64,000 nt of DNA from Promicromonospora panici (GCF_900608595.1 NZ_UWYY01000026.1:1-64000); one strand, 5' to 3'. Counted from the stretch's first letter, positions 8,462-17,267 are shown. The notes: a model not told the origin generated them from the letters alone. Translations and numbers: made by a program.

Positions 8462-9373
8462 TTACTGACCGCCCATGCCCGTCGTTGCCACACCCTGCAC
8501 GATGCGGCGCTGGAACAGCATGAACACGACCAGCAGCGGCAGCGCCGCGATCATCGCGGAGGCCATGTTCTGCGCGTACTGCACGCCGTAGGCGTCCTTC
8601 ACGGTGGACAAGCCGACGGGCAGCGTCATGAACTGCGGGTCGGTGGTGATGATGAACGGCCACAGGAAGTTGTTCCAGGCGCCGATGAACACGAAGATCG
8701 CCACGGCCACGAGGATCGAGCGCGACAGCGGCAGCACGATCGTCCAGAACAGCCGCCACGAGCTCGCGCCGTCGATCCGTGCGGCGTCCAGCAGCTCCTG
8801 CGGGATGGCGTCGAAGAACCGCTTGAGGATGAACACCATCACGGGTGCCACCACCTGCGGCAGCACGATCCCCGCGAACGTGTCCACGAGCCCCAGGACC
8901 TGCATCTCCCGGAACAGGGGCACGATGAGGATCTGCCCGGGCATCATGATCGAGGCGATGGTGAGCCACTGCATCAGGGCCCGCCCCTTGAACAGAGTCT
9001 GCGAGAACGCGAAGGCCGCCATCGCGGAGATCAGCACGGTGAGCGCCGTCACCAGCACGGCGACCACCAGGCTGTTCCACATCCACAACGGCAGCTCGCT
9101 ATTGCTGAGCACCTTCTGGTAGGCGTCGAGCGTCCAGCCCATGGTGGGCCACAACGACGCCGGGAGCGCGGCCTCGGCCTCGTGCTTGAAGCTCGTGACC
9201 GCGCCCCAGAACAGGGGCACGAGCCAAATCCCGGCGAGCACGACCAGCGCCGCGAGCGCCCCTGCCCGCGCCCAGGGCGACGGGCCGATGGTCAGCTTGG
9301 TGAGGGCCCGGTTCTCGGCCCGGTCCTGCGCAGCCTTCGTCCGGCGGACGGCGGAGATGTCGGCGACAGCCAT
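8462..9373 (-). CDS. Sugar ABC transporter permease (MalG/CUT1 type)
   Basis: 303-residue inner-membrane permease with six predicted helices. The EAA loop that contacts the ATPase is at ELLDAARIDGASSWRLFWTIVLPLSR, typical of the CUT1 carbohydrate-importer family, as is the C-terminal position of helices 5-6 and the ending in a short basic tail. Start ATG 9373 lies 1 bp after the stop of the upstream permease gene, so the two are translationally coupled. With the second permease and the lipoprotein it forms an importer lacking an ATPase gene; actinobacteria usually supply a shared MsiK-type ATPase. Probably repressed by the LacI protein at 11864. Confidence 0.92.
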   Translation of the reverse strand: MAVADISAVRRTKAAQDRAENRALTKLTIGPSPWARAGALAALVVLAGIWLVPLFWGAVTSFKHEAEAALPASLWPTMGWTLDAYQKVLSNSELPLWMWNSLVVAVLVTALTVLISAMAAFAFSQTLFKGRALMQWLTIASIMMPGQILIVPLFREMQVLGLVDTFAGIVLPQVVAPVMVFILKRFFDAIPQELLDAARIDGASSWRLFWTIVLPLSRSILVAVAIFVFIGAWNNFLWPFIITTDPQFMTLPVGLSTVKDAYGVQYAQNMASAMIAALPLLVVFMLFQRRIVQGVATTGMGGQ

Positions 9374-9374
9374 C

Positions 9375-10343
9375 TCAGGCCTCCTTCCGGGCCGGCATCA
9401 GCCGTACCAGCGTGAACACGAGGATCAATGCGAAGAACACGTACGAGATCGCAGAGGCGTAGCCGAGCCGGTAGTTGGTGAAGCCCATGTCGTAGATGTA
9501 CTCCAGGATGGGCCGTGTGCTGCCGTTCGGGCCGCCTTTGGTCAGCAGGTAGATCTGGTCGAACACCTTGAGCGAGGCCAGGAGCTGCAGCACCACGATG
9601 ACGCCGGTGATGGTGCGTAGCTGGGGCAGCGTGATGGAGAACAGCCGCTGCCAGCCGCCTGCGCCGTCGATGGTGGCCGCCTCGTACTGCTGGGCCGGAA
9701 TGCCCTGCAGTGCCGCGAGGTAGAGCAGGAAGTTGAAGCCCACGGTCCACCACACGGTGACCCCGGCGATGGAGAACATCGCGACGTTCTCGTCGGTGAG
9801 CCAGCCGAGGGGCTGCAGGCCCAGGCCTGTCATCCAGGTGTCGAGCAGGCCGATGTCGGGTTGGAACATCCAGTTGCTCAGGTGCCAGACCACGGCGCTG
9901 GTCAGCAGGTACGGCGCGAAGAACGACATCCGCCACACCCACTGTCCCGGCAGGCCCGTGTGCACGAGCAACGCCATCACGAGGGCAACCACCACCAGGG
10001 GGACGGTGCTGAGGATCGTGAACCACACGGTGTGCCACAGCGTCTGCCAGACCTGTGGATCGCTGAAGGCCTCGGCGTAGTTGGCGAAGCCGATGAACTC
10101 GCTGCCGGTGCCCGTGAGGCTCTGGTTCGTGAAGCTCATCCACAGGCCGTAGAGCGTCGGCAGCACCAGGAAGAGCCCGGTGGCCAGGGCGAACGGCGCG
10201 ACGAACAGGTAGCCGGACCTGTCGCGCTCGCGCATGGACTTGCGGGCGGTCTCGGCGTGCGTACCGGGTCGGCTCGCGGAGGCCCTCCGGCCGGGCAGTG
10301 CCCGCCCCAGGGGCGCGGTGACACTGGCATTCGAGGCAGTCAT
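9375..10343 (-). CDS. Sugar ABC transporter permease (MalF/CUT1 type)
   Basis: 322-residue permease, partner of the MalG-type subunit. A cytoplasmic N-terminal tail of about 40 residues precedes SGYLFVAPFALATGLFLVLPTLY, the first helix. The EAA loop is at YEAATIDGAGGWQRLFSITLPQLR; the stretch DQIYLLTKGGPNGSTRPILEYIYDMGF near the end is characteristic of CUT1 MalF proteins. It sits 14 bp downstream of the binding-protein gene, giving the order binding protein, MalF, MalG. Substrate not identifiable from sequence; the GH2 enzyme controlled by the same operators suggests a beta-linked oligosaccharide or galactoside/glucuronide (inference). Confidence 0.92.
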   Translation of the reverse strand: MTASNASVTAPLGRALPGRRASASRPGTHAETARKSMRERDRSGYLFVAPFALATGLFLVLPTLYGLWMSFTNQSLTGTGSEFIGFANYAEAFSDPQVWQTLWHTVWFTILSTVPLVVVALVMALLVHTGLPGQWVWRMSFFAPYLLTSAVVWHLSNWMFQPDIGLLDTWMTGLGLQPLGWLTDENVAMFSIAGVTVWWTVGFNFLLYLAALQGIPAQQYEAATIDGAGGWQRLFSITLPQLRTITGVIVVLQLLASLKVFDQIYLLTKGGPNGSTRPILEYIYDMGFTNYRLGYASAISYVFFALILVFTLVRLMPARKEA

Positions 10344-10357
10344 CGTCGTCCTTCCTC

Positions 10358-11761
10358 TCAGGCGGGGTTGGGCTGGGCGAGGAACCGGTCCATCGCGCTC
10401 AGCATCCGGGTCACGGCGGTGCGGGCAGGGGCCTTGCCTGCGAGGGTGTCGGTCATGGCGTCGGCCATGCGCGTCTGGAAGTCGCTGCCGCCGCCCGTGA
10501 ACCAGGCGTCGGGGTCGAAGACGGCGATCTCGGCGGCGGGCGCGTAGTCACGCTGTGGCGTGAGCTCCTGGTACTCGGGCTCCTCGACGATGGGCTGGTA
10601 GGCGGGGATGTGCCCGGCCGAGGCCCACGTCAGACCCTCTTTGAGGAGACCGGCGAGGACCCGGTACGTCGCCTCGCGCGCTGCGGCGTCCGGCGTGCCC
10701 TGCTTGGGCAGCACGAACGCGTGCGAGTCCGCATAGTTGGCCGGCGTGTCGAAGATCGCCGGGAACTGCGTGGCCCCGACCTCGGGCAGCGCCTCGCGGA
10801 ACATCGGCAGGTCCCACTCGCCGGCGAATGTCATGCCTGTGCGTTCCGCCATGAAGCGGGCAGCGGCGGCGTTGCCGTCCTGGTTCTTCGCGGCGACGGT
10901 GCCGTCGAGCATGGCCTGGAGGAACTCGAAGACCTCGGTGGCGGCCTCCTCGTCGAGCGCGGCGGGGCGGCCCGGCGTCAGCTCGTAACCGCCGCCGTTC
11001 TGGGAATAGAGGCCCCAGAACATGCGCCAGCACCCGGCCGGGTCACGCTGGTAGCCCCAGCCGACGCCGGTCTCGCCCGTGACCTCGGCCAGCGCGCGTC
11101 CGGCCGCGAGGAAGTTGTCGGCACCGGCGACGGCGTCCAGGTCGAGCTTGCCGTCCGCCGTCGCGAGGCCCGCGTCCCCGATGATCGCCGGGTTGTGGAA
11201 CACGATGTACGGATGGGTGTCCAGCGGCAGGGCGTAGAGCTGCCCGTCGAACTGGGCCTTCTCCCACACCGCGGGAGCGAAGTGCTCCTCGCGCACCCCG
11301 AGGTCGGCGAGCGCCTCGATGTCGAACGGCTCCAGGAGCCCGCCCGGCGCGTACCCGGCGAGCCGGGACATGTGCATGACGGCGGCCTCGGGCGGGCGCC
11401 CACCCGACGACGCCATCGCGAGCTTCGTGTAATACGGCGGCCCCCACTCGAGCGTCGTCGACTCGACGGCGATATCCGGGTTGGCCGACGCGACGACGCC
11501 CACCATCTCCTGCATGAGCGCGCCGTCACCGCCCGAGAAGAGGTCCCAGATCATCACCTGCGTCTTGCCGCTGCCTGCGGCGCTCGGCGTCGCGCAGCCG
11601 GCGAGCGTCCCGCCGAGCGCGACACCACCGGCACCGACCAGGGCTGCCCGCAGCAGATCGCGGCGGCTGAGGCCCCCCGAACTTGCCGCACGGCTGCGGT
11701 TTCTCGACACGGTCCCGGGGCTTCCTCGGCCCGGGACATCGCGTCCGCGTAGCACGGTCAT
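10358..11761 (-). CDS. Tat-exported sugar-binding lipoprotein of ABC transporter
   Basis: Extracellular solute-binding protein (family 1), 467 residues. The N terminus carries a twin-arginine motif SRRDLLRAALVGAG followed by a lipobox around LAGC, so the mature protein should be Tat-exported and lipid-anchored. Mature-domain motifs such as DLFSGGDGALMQEM, DTHPYIVFHN and GMTFAGEWDLPMF fit family 1 sugar-binding proteins. ATG at 11761 is chosen because GGGAGG lies 7 bases before it; an in-frame ATG at 11776 lies inside the operator region. It heads the operon with the two permeases and is divergent from the LacI gene, with two CAACGTTG operators just upstream. Confidence 0.9.
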   Translation of the reverse strand: MTVLRGRDVPGRGSPGTVSRNRSRAASSGGLSRRDLLRAALVGAGGVALGGTLAGCATPSAAGSGKTQVMIWDLFSGGDGALMQEMVGVVASANPDIAVESTTLEWGPPYYTKLAMASSGGRPPEAAVMHMSRLAGYAPGGLLEPFDIEALADLGVREEHFAPAVWEKAQFDGQLYALPLDTHPYIVFHNPAIIGDAGLATADGKLDLDAVAGADNFLAAGRALAEVTGETGVGWGYQRDPAGCWRMFWGLYSQNGGGYELTPGRPAALDEEAATEVFEFLQAMLDGTVAAKNQDGNAAAARFMAERTGMTFAGEWDLPMFREALPEVGATQFPAIFDTPANYADSHAFVLPKQGTPDAAAREATYRVLAGLLKEGLTWASAGHIPAYQPIVEEPEYQELTPQRDYAPAAEIAVFDPDAWFTGGGSDFQTRMADAMTDTLAGKAPARTAVTRMLSAMDRFLAQPNPA

Positions 11762-11779
11762 CGTCGACCCTCCCATGGT

Positions 11780-11802
11780 GCAACGTTGCGATCCAACGTT
11801 GG
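11780..11802. promoter_or_regulatory. Twin LacI-type operators in divergent promoter
   Basis: Two adjacent palindromes, GCAACGTTGC (11780-11789) and CCAACGTTGG (11793-11802), lie between the binding-protein gene and the lacI-type gene. The AACGTT core with flanking C and G is the classic symmetric half-site arrangement of LacI/PurR-family operators. The same core recurs at 13003-13012 in front of the GH2 gene, which links the two units into one regulon. Confidence 0.8.
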
Positions 11803-11863
11803 ATCACGATGGACTAGGCGGAGCGTCCCGTCAAGGGGTCGCGATGCGGAAGGAAGTGAAGGG

Positions 11864-12901
11864 TTGTCGGAACGAGCGGGTCGCCGCGTGGGCATCAAGG
11901 AGGTCGCCGCCGCGGCGGGCGTCTCCTGGAAGACCGTCTCCAACGTTGTCAACGACACGGGCCGGGTAGGCGACGCCACCCGGGCACGAGTTGAGGCGGT
12001 GATCGCCGAGCTGGGCTACCGGCCCAACCTCGCGGGACGCCAGCTGCGGCGGGGCCGCACCAACACGCTCGCGCTGGCCGTGCCCTGGGTGCACGCGCCC
12101 TACTTCTCGGTGCTGGCCCACGAGGTGATCGACGTCGGCAACGCCCGTGGCTACCGCGTGCTCATCGAGGAGACCCGGTCCTCGCGTGACACCGAGCTCG
12201 AGGTGGCGCGCGGCTTCGACGTCCAGGCGATCGACGGCATCATCTTCTCGCCGCTGGAGCTGACCCCGGCCGAGATCGACGAGGTGCGGGAGTCGGTGCC
12301 CCTCGTGCTGCTGGGCGAGCGGGCCGACCCGGACCCGGCCCGCGAGCGGCGGACGGACCATGTGAGCATCGACAACGTCGAGGCCGCGGCCCAGGTAACG
12401 GCCCATCTCCTGGAGGCCGGACGGCGCAGGCTCGGGTTCCTCGGCGCGGAGCCGCGCGGCGCCGGCCGCACCGGCGCGCAGCGTGTCCAGGGCTTCCTCG
12501 ACGCGCACACCGCGGCCGGGCTCGAGGCCGACGAACGCTGGGTGCTCCAGGTGCCGCAGTTCTCCCGCTCGGCGGGCGCCGCGACCATCGAGTCGGTGCT
12601 GCCCAGGATCGATCAGATCGACGGACTGGTCTGTGCCAACGACGAGCTGGCCCTGGGCGCGCTGTACGCGCTGCGCCGGAACGGCGTGCGGGTCCCCGAG
12701 GACCTCGCCGTGACAGGCTGGGACAACACGGAGGACGGCCGGTTCTCGAACCCGTCGCTGACCACCGTCGCGCCAGACCTGCGCGCCATCGCGGAGACGG
12801 CGGTGGACCGGATCATCGCGCAGCTCGAGAAGCCCGCCATCGAGCCGGTCGACGCGCTGGTGCCGCACCGGCTGCTGATCCGGGAGAGCAGTCGCACGTA
12901 G
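11864..12901 (+). CDS. LacI family transcriptional regulator of the sugar locus
   Basis: 345-residue repressor. The N-terminal HTH (GIKEVAAAAGVSWKTVSNVVN, about residues 9-30) with hinge helix PNLAGRQLRRGRT is followed by a periplasmic-binding-protein-like sensor domain (LALAVPWVHAPYFSVL onward, ending with CANDELALGALYALR and GWDNTEDGRFSNPSLTTV). I start at TTG 11864, which has AGGAAG about 9 bases upstream; GTG 11888 is the alternative. It is divergent from the transporter genes and upstream of the GH2 gene, with operators at both promoters. A further CAACGTTG occurs inside the HTH codons at 11941-11948, which may be coincidence of the SNVVN codons. Confidence 0.92.
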   Translation: MSERAGRRVGIKEVAAAAGVSWKTVSNVVNDTGRVGDATRARVEAVIAELGYRPNLAGRQLRRGRTNTLALAVPWVHAPYFSVLAHEVIDVGNARGYRVLIEETRSSRDTELEVARGFDVQAIDGIIFSPLELTPAEIDEVRESVPLVLLGERADPDPARERRTDHVSIDNVEAAAQVTAHLLEAGRRRLGFLGAEPRGAGRTGAQRVQGFLDAHTAAGLEADERWVLQVPQFSRSAGAATIESVLPRIDQIDGLVCANDELALGALYALRRNGVRVPEDLAVTGWDNTEDGRFSNPSLTTVAPDLRAIAETAVDRIIAQLEKPAIEPVDALVPHRLLIRESSRT

Positions 12902-12925
12902 GCTCGGGGCGCACACCACGACCTG

Positions 12926-12986
12926 GTTGTGGGCGCAACCGTTGCGACCACCCGCCCGTTTTAGGCGCAACGGTCACGCCCACAAC
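12926..12986. repeat. Dispersed ~61-bp hairpin repeat, copy A
   Basis: GTTGTGGGCG at 12926 pairs with CGCCCACAAC ending at 12986; including the inner AACCGTTGCG arm, 19 of 21 positions pair, leaving a loop that contains CCGTTTTAGGC. A closely related element lies at 30842-30902 between gcvT and gcvP. Both are intergenic and the loop is conserved as well as the stem. Here it lies between the lacI-type stop and the GH2 promoter. Confidence 0.7.
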
Positions 12987-13002
12987 TAAGCCCCAGACTG
13001 AT

Positions 13003-13012
13003 ACAACGTTGC
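13003..13012. promoter_or_regulatory. LacI-type operator upstream of GH2 gene
   Basis: ACAACGTTGC at 13003-13012 repeats the CAACGTTG core found twice at 11780-11802. It lies about 60 bp upstream of the GH2 start codon, a good position for repression by the adjacent LacI-family protein. Confidence 0.7.
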
Positions 13013-13073
13013 ATTCCGTGCGCAAGCCGTGTTGAATCACCGCGCACCTGTCGTAGACGCAACGGAGCAGCTG

Positions 13074-14966
13074 ATGACCTTCCTCGACCGCTTCTCGCCC
13101 GCCGGCGTACCAACGGCCACCGCCGTACCGCGCCCCGAGTACCCCCGCCCGCAGATGGCCCGTGACCGATGGCTGAACCTCAACGGCACCTGGCAGTTCG
13201 AGATCGACTCGGGCGACTCCGGGCTCGAGCGCGGGCTCGTCGAGAACCCGCTCCAGAGCGAGATCGCCGTCCCGTTCGCGCCCGAGTCGCAGCTCTCCGG
13301 CATCGAGAACACCGACTTCCTCGAGGCGGTCTGGTACCGCCGCGAGGTCACCGTCCCGGCGGAGTGGGCCGCCGTCGGCGACGACCCGCACGTCCTGCTG
13401 CACTTCGGCGCGGTCGACCACGACACGACCGTGTGGGTCGACGGCACCGAGGTGGTGCGGCACCGCGGCGGGTTCACCCCGTTCACGGCCGATCTGCACG
13501 GCATCGCGCGCCCGGGCGACACGGTCACCGTCGTCGTGCGGGCCCGGGACACCCGGCACGGGCCGCAGGCCCGCGGCAAGCAGAGCAACCGCTACGCGAA
13601 CTTCGAATGCAACTACACCCGCACGACGGGGATCTGGCAGACCGTGTGGCTCGAGCCCGTGCCGTCCGTGCACCTGCGCCGCCCGCGGATCACGCCGGAC
13701 CTGGCCAGCTCGGCGTTCGACGTCGTGGTGCCGCTTTCGGCGAACCGGCGCGGCCACACCGTGACCGTCACCGTGACGGATGCCGACGGCGAGGTAGCGA
13801 CCGCCACGGCCCGCGCCGACCTGGACCTGGCGCCCGCGCTGCGCGCCGTCGTCCCCGCGGACCGCGTGCGCACCTGGGGGCCGAGCGATCCACACCTGTA
13901 CGGCGTCGACATCGAGCTGCGCGACGGGGACGGCGTCCTCGTCGACTCCGTGCGTTCCTACGCGGGCCTGCGCTCCGTCTCCATCGACGGGCAGGGGGTG
14001 CGGATCAACGGCGAGACGGTGTTCCAGCGCCTCGTGCTCGACCAGGGCTACTGGCCCGAGTCGCTGATGACCGCGCCCTCGGACGCCGCGCTCGCGCGCG
14101 ACATCGAGCTCGGCCTCGCGGCCGGCTTCAACGGCGCCCGCCTGCACCAGAAGGTCTTCGAGGAGCGGTACCTGTTCCACGCGGACCGGCTCGGCTACCT
14201 CGTCTGGGGCGAGTTCGGCGACTGGGGCGTGAGCGGCTACGGCACGCCCGCCGACGGTCAGCGGCCGACGACGTCGTTCGTCGCCGAGTGGATGGAGGCG
14301 CTGCAGCGCGACCACTCGCACCCGTCGATCATCGGTTGGTGCCCGCTCAACGAGACGCACCAGGACCTGCACGACCGCATCACCCAGCTCGACGACGTCA
14401 CCCGGGCCATGTGGCTCGCCACCAAGGTGGCCGACCCCTCCCGGCCGGTGCTGGACGCCAGCGGCTACTCGCACCGCGTCCTCGAGACCGACATCTGGGA
14501 CTCGCACCTGTACGAGCAGGATCCGGAACGGTTCGCGGAGCTCGTGGGCGGCCTCGCCGAGGGGCGACCGTACGAGAACGCGCGCGACAACGGCACGAAG
14601 ATGTCGGTGCCGTACCGCGGCCAGCCGTACTTCGTCAGCGAGTACGGCGGCATCTGGTGGAACCCGGACGTGGCGGCGACCGCGTCGGGAAACTCGCCGG
14701 ATTCCTGGGGCTACGGCCAGCGGGTTGCGGATGAGGAGGAGTTCCATGTCCGGTTCCGCGGGCTGACCGACGCGCTCCTCGGGGACCCGCGGATGTTCGC
14801 CTACTGCTACACGCAGCTCACGGACGTGTTCCAGGAGGAGAACGGGATCTACCGGTTCGACCGCAGCGAGAAGCTCGACGTCGCGCGCGTGCGGGAGGTC
14901 CAGGTCCAGGTCGCGGCCGTGGAGGCGGCGGAGAACGCCGCGGTGTCGGCCGGCCGGGGCGTCTGA
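13074..14966 (+). CDS. Glycoside hydrolase family 2 enzyme (beta-galactosidase/glucuronidase-like)
   Basis: 630-residue GH2 protein with the usual order: sugar-binding jelly-roll domain (about residues 25-200), immunoglobulin-like domain (about 200-300) and a TIM-barrel catalytic domain. The acid/base glutamate is E427 in CPLNETHQD and the nucleophile is E523 in FVSEYGGIWW; 96 residues apart. It has no signal peptide, so it acts on imported oligosaccharide in the cytoplasm. ATG 13074 is preferred because GGAG lies 6 bases upstream. It is short compared with LacZ and has NET where many GH2 enzymes have NEP or NES; the sugar specificity is therefore open. Under the same operator as the transporter. 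Confidence 0.9.
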   Translation: MTFLDRFSPAGVPTATAVPRPEYPRPQMARDRWLNLNGTWQFEIDSGDSGLERGLVENPLQSEIAVPFAPESQLSGIENTDFLEAVWYRREVTVPAEWAAVGDDPHVLLHFGAVDHDTTVWVDGTEVVRHRGGFTPFTADLHGIARPGDTVTVVVRARDTRHGPQARGKQSNRYANFECNYTRTTGIWQTVWLEPVPSVHLRRPRITPDLASSAFDVVVPLSANRRGHTVTVTVTDADGEVATATARADLDLAPALRAVVPADRVRTWGPSDPHLYGVDIELRDGDGVLVDSVRSYAGLRSVSIDGQGVRINGETVFQRLVLDQGYWPESLMTAPSDAALARDIELGLAAGFNGARLHQKVFEERYLFHADRLGYLVWGEFGDWGVSGYGTPADGQRPTTSFVAEWMEALQRDHSHPSIIGWCPLNETHQDLHDRITQLDDVTRAMWLATKVADPSRPVLDASGYSHRVLETDIWDSHLYEQDPERFAELVGGLAEGRPYENARDNGTKMSVPYRGQPYFVSEYGGIWWNPDVAATASGNSPDSWGYGQRVADEEEFHVRFRGLTDALLGDPRMFAYCYTQLTDVFQEENGIYRFDRSEKLDVARVREVQVQVAAVEAAENAAVSAGRGV

Positions 14967-15054
14967 CCAGGGACGGGGCTTGTAGGTCTCTTTAGTCTTT
15001 TTCACCACATATCACCCCGTCCACAGGGGCGCTTGGGGGGTGCACAATAGGCCG

Positions 15055-15699
15055 GTGACGTACCGGTTCCTCAAGCTCATCCTCTCGCTCCTCGTGCTCG
15101 TGCTTCTGCGCCCGCGCGTCACTGGCCTGCAGAACATCCCGAAGCGCGGCGCCGTGATCCTGGCGAGCAACCACCTGTCGTTCATCGACTCGCTGCTCAT
15201 CCCGATCATGGCGCCGCGCCACGTCGCGTTCCTGGCCAAGGCCGAGTACTGGACCGGCAAGGGCCTCAAGGGGCGCATGTCCCGCTGGTTCTTCACCAAG
15301 ATGGGCGACATCCCGGTACAGCGGGACGACCCGCGCGCCGGGCAGCGTTCCCTCGAGGACGCACTCGCCGTGCTGCAGCGTGGCGGCGCGTTCGGCATCT
15401 ACCCCGAGGGCACCCGCTCGCGCGACGGCAAGCTGCACAAGGGGCACACCGGCGTCGCGTGGCTGGCGCTGACCGGCAAGGCGCCAGTCGTCCCCGTGGC
15501 ACTGCTCGGGACGGACAAGGTCAAGCCCATCGGCAAGATGCCGCGGTTCGCGAAGGTCGAACTGCATTTCGGGGTGCCGATCGACCCGTCCCGCCAGATC
15601 GCGGCCGGCACCAAGCCCGCCCAGGCGCGGCGCGAGCTGACGGAACAGGTCATGCAGTCGATCCAGGCGATGAGCGGCCAGGAACGCGCCGACGACTGA
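15055..15699 (+). CDS. 1-acyl-sn-glycerol-3-phosphate acyltransferase (PlsC family)
   Basis: 214-residue membrane-associated acyltransferase that would convert lysophosphatidic acid to phosphatidic acid in phospholipid synthesis. The N-terminal hydrophobic helix (residues 5-18) anchors the protein. The catalytic NHxxxxD motif is NHLSFID (H40, D45) and the glycerophosphate-binding motif is YPEGTRSRDG (E118). Length matches the family. GTG 15055 is used; GTG 15040 in frame is possible, and neither has a strong ribosome-binding site. It converges on the amidase gene across a remarkable 16-bp-unit repeat array. Confidence 0.9.
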   Translation: MTYRFLKLILSLLVLVLLRPRVTGLQNIPKRGAVILASNHLSFIDSLLIPIMAPRHVAFLAKAEYWTGKGLKGRMSRWFFTKMGDIPVQRDDPRAGQRSLEDALAVLQRGGAFGIYPEGTRSRDGKLHKGHTGVAWLALTGKAPVVPVALLGTDKVKPIGKMPRFAKVELHFGVPIDPSRQIAAGTKPAQARRELTEQVMQSIQAMSGQERADD

Positions 15700-15722
15700 T
15701 CTGTCCAGCGCCCCCACGTTGC

Positions 15723-15864
15723 CGAGGTAGAACCGTGGCGAGGTAGGACCCTGGCGAGGTAGGACCCTGGCGAGGTAGAACTGCAGCGGACCATCGTGCG
15801 CTGCAGTCCTACCTCGCTGCAGTCCTACCTCGCCACGGTTCTACCTCGCTGCAGTCCTACCTCG
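15723..15864. repeat. Head-to-head array of eight 16-bp units (giant hairpin), copy 1
   Basis: Four direct units begin at 15723, 15739, 15755 and 15771 and four inverted units at 15801, 15817, 15833 and 15849, around a 14-bp spacer (15787-15800). Every unit is exactly 16 bp and fits CGAGGTAGRACYNYRG-like sequence: the first ten bases are nearly constant and the last five vary (CGTGG, CCTGG, TGCAG). It fills the gap between the convergent plsC-like and amidase genes and ends 14 bp from the amidase stop, so a transcript from either side would fold into a very long stem. A three-plus-three version lies at 28196-28293. Confidence 0.9.
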
Positions 15865-15877
15865 GCGACTCCGGGCG

Positions 15878-17122
15878 TCAGAGGCGGGTGAGGCGGATCG
15901 CGTCCGCTATGACGTATGCCGTGCCCTGGGTCCAGCGGCTGACCGCCACGACGGTGCGGGTGCCCGCCGTCATCGCGTATGTGCCGAGCGAGAGCCAGGC
16001 GCCGCCACCCGTCGACTGGTCCACCCGGATCGTCGACGAGCCGCTCCCGGTGTAGACGATGAACGGCGTCGACGTGTTGTAACCGTCGATCCCCGGGAAC
16101 CACGCCTCCACCCGGTAAGAGCCGTTGGACGGGATCGTCGCCGAGAACGTCGCCAGGTCGCTCACCTCGGCCGGCGTCGCGTAGCGGTAGCTGGCGCCGT
16201 AACGCTCGGCCGAGAAGGACGAGGTCAGCCACGATGCGCCCGCCGCGAAGCCCGCGGACGTGTTGTCGACGATGACCGACCAGCTGGAGCCCGCCAGGGC
16301 CGCCGCCACCTCCGAGCGCAGCTGCGGCAGCATCGAGTAGAGGACGTCGCCCGGGCAGGCCGTGGCCGTGTAGTCCCGGTGCCCGTAGATCTGGGTCGGG
16401 GCGATCCCGTACTGGTCGCAGATGTAGGCGCACAGCTCGACCAGCCGGCTCCAGAGCTGCGCGGGCGGCGTCGCGCTCGTGTAAGTGCCCTGGTTCTCGA
16501 TCCCGATGGCCTGGCTGTTCTGGCCGGGGGCGTGCGCGCCCACCACCGTGCCGCTGCCGTTCTGCAGGCGGGACAGCGAACCGTGCCGGCCCTCCATGAC
16601 GTATCCGCCGCGGCTCACCGTGAGGTGCTGGCCCGTGTCGACCCAGCCGTTGGCGAAGTGCCACTGCTGGATGTCGCGGGCGATCTGATAGCCGGCGGCC
16701 TGCGAGTAGTCGGTGACATTGGCCGACGCCGTGTGGTGGATCAGGATCTTGTTCGGGTTCGTCGAGACGGTGTCGATGGTGCCCCGGGCCGCGGCCGCAC
16801 CCCAGGTGGCGCAGCTCGCGATGGTCGGCGCAGCGACCTCGACACCCGCCAGCGCACCCGGGGGTGCGTCGGCAGGGGCCTCGGGGTCGGGCGCCAGGGA
16901 CGGCGGGGCGTCAGCGGCGCGCGCCGCGACGGCCTGCGTCGCAACGCGCGGGGCCGCTGCGGCCGGGGCAGCACCCGCGGGCGCCGCTATCGTCGCACCC
17001 GCGGCCCCGATGCCGAGGACGACGGCGCTGCGCAGCAGGTCGCGCCGGTCGAGGGAGCTGTGGTCGTCGTGACTGTCGTCGTCGTGACGGTGGTCGGTGG
17101 AGCTGGGGACGTGTTCGTGCAC
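15878..17122 (-). CDS. Tat-secreted N-acetylmuramoyl-L-alanine amidase (Amidase_2/PGRP) with C-terminal golvesin-like domain
   Basis: 414-residue secreted cell-wall hydrolase that would cleave the bond between muramic acid and the stem peptide. DRRDLLRSAVVLGIG is a Tat signal followed by an Ala-rich cleavage region. The amidase domain (about residues 110-285) contains the zinc ligands in ILIHHTASAN and YGHRDYTATACPGDVL. The C-terminal 130 residues, with SFSAERYGASYRYA and VEAWFPGIDGYNT, look like a golvesin/xanthan-lyase-type beta domain that probably binds polysaccharide. GTG at 17122 is preferred because GGAGG lies 6 bases upstream. GGCCGATAC lies just upstream, resembling a sigma-28-type -10 but without a matching -35. 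Confidence 0.88.
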   Translation of the reverse strand: MHEHVPSSTDHRHDDDSHDDHSSLDRRDLLRSAVVLGIGAAGATIAAPAGAAPAAAAPRVATQAVAARAADAPPSLAPDPEAPADAPPGALAGVEVAAPTIASCATWGAAAARGTIDTVSTNPNKILIHHTASANVTDYSQAAGYQIARDIQQWHFANGWVDTGQHLTVSRGGYVMEGRHGSLSRLQNGSGTVVGAHAPGQNSQAIGIENQGTYTSATPPAQLWSRLVELCAYICDQYGIAPTQIYGHRDYTATACPGDVLYSMLPQLRSEVAAALAGSSWSVIVDNTSAGFAAGASWLTSSFSAERYGASYRYATPAEVSDLATFSATIPSNGSYRVEAWFPGIDGYNTSTPFIVYTGSGSSTIRVDQSTGGGAWLSLGTYAMTAGTRTVVAVSRWTQGTAYVIADAIRLTRL

Positions 17123-17267
17123 GGTAGGCCTCCACGGTTCGGTCGCGCTGGCACGGGCCGATTTCATCCGTAGTATCGGCCGACCGTGCATGCGCCCGAT
17201 ACATCACATCCGGGATATACCCCCCACGCGATACCGCCCCCGTCTGACACGCGCGAGCGCGCCGGGG

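Noticed and set aside
11941..11950. Internal operator in the lacI-type gene
   Set aside because: The CAACGTTG core arises directly from the codons of the conserved HTH residues SNVVN, so it may be accidental; not listed as a separate site.
15723..15864. Reading the 16-bp arrays as a CRISPR
   Set aside because: Units are contiguous with no spacers and the second arm is inverted; no cas genes are nearby.
17170..17185. Sigma-28/WhiG promoters from GGCCGATAC (also near 60943) upstream of the amidase and Ig-repeat genes
   Set aside because: The -10-like word fits but no TAAA or CTCAA-type -35 lies 15 bases upstream in either case; kept only as a note.
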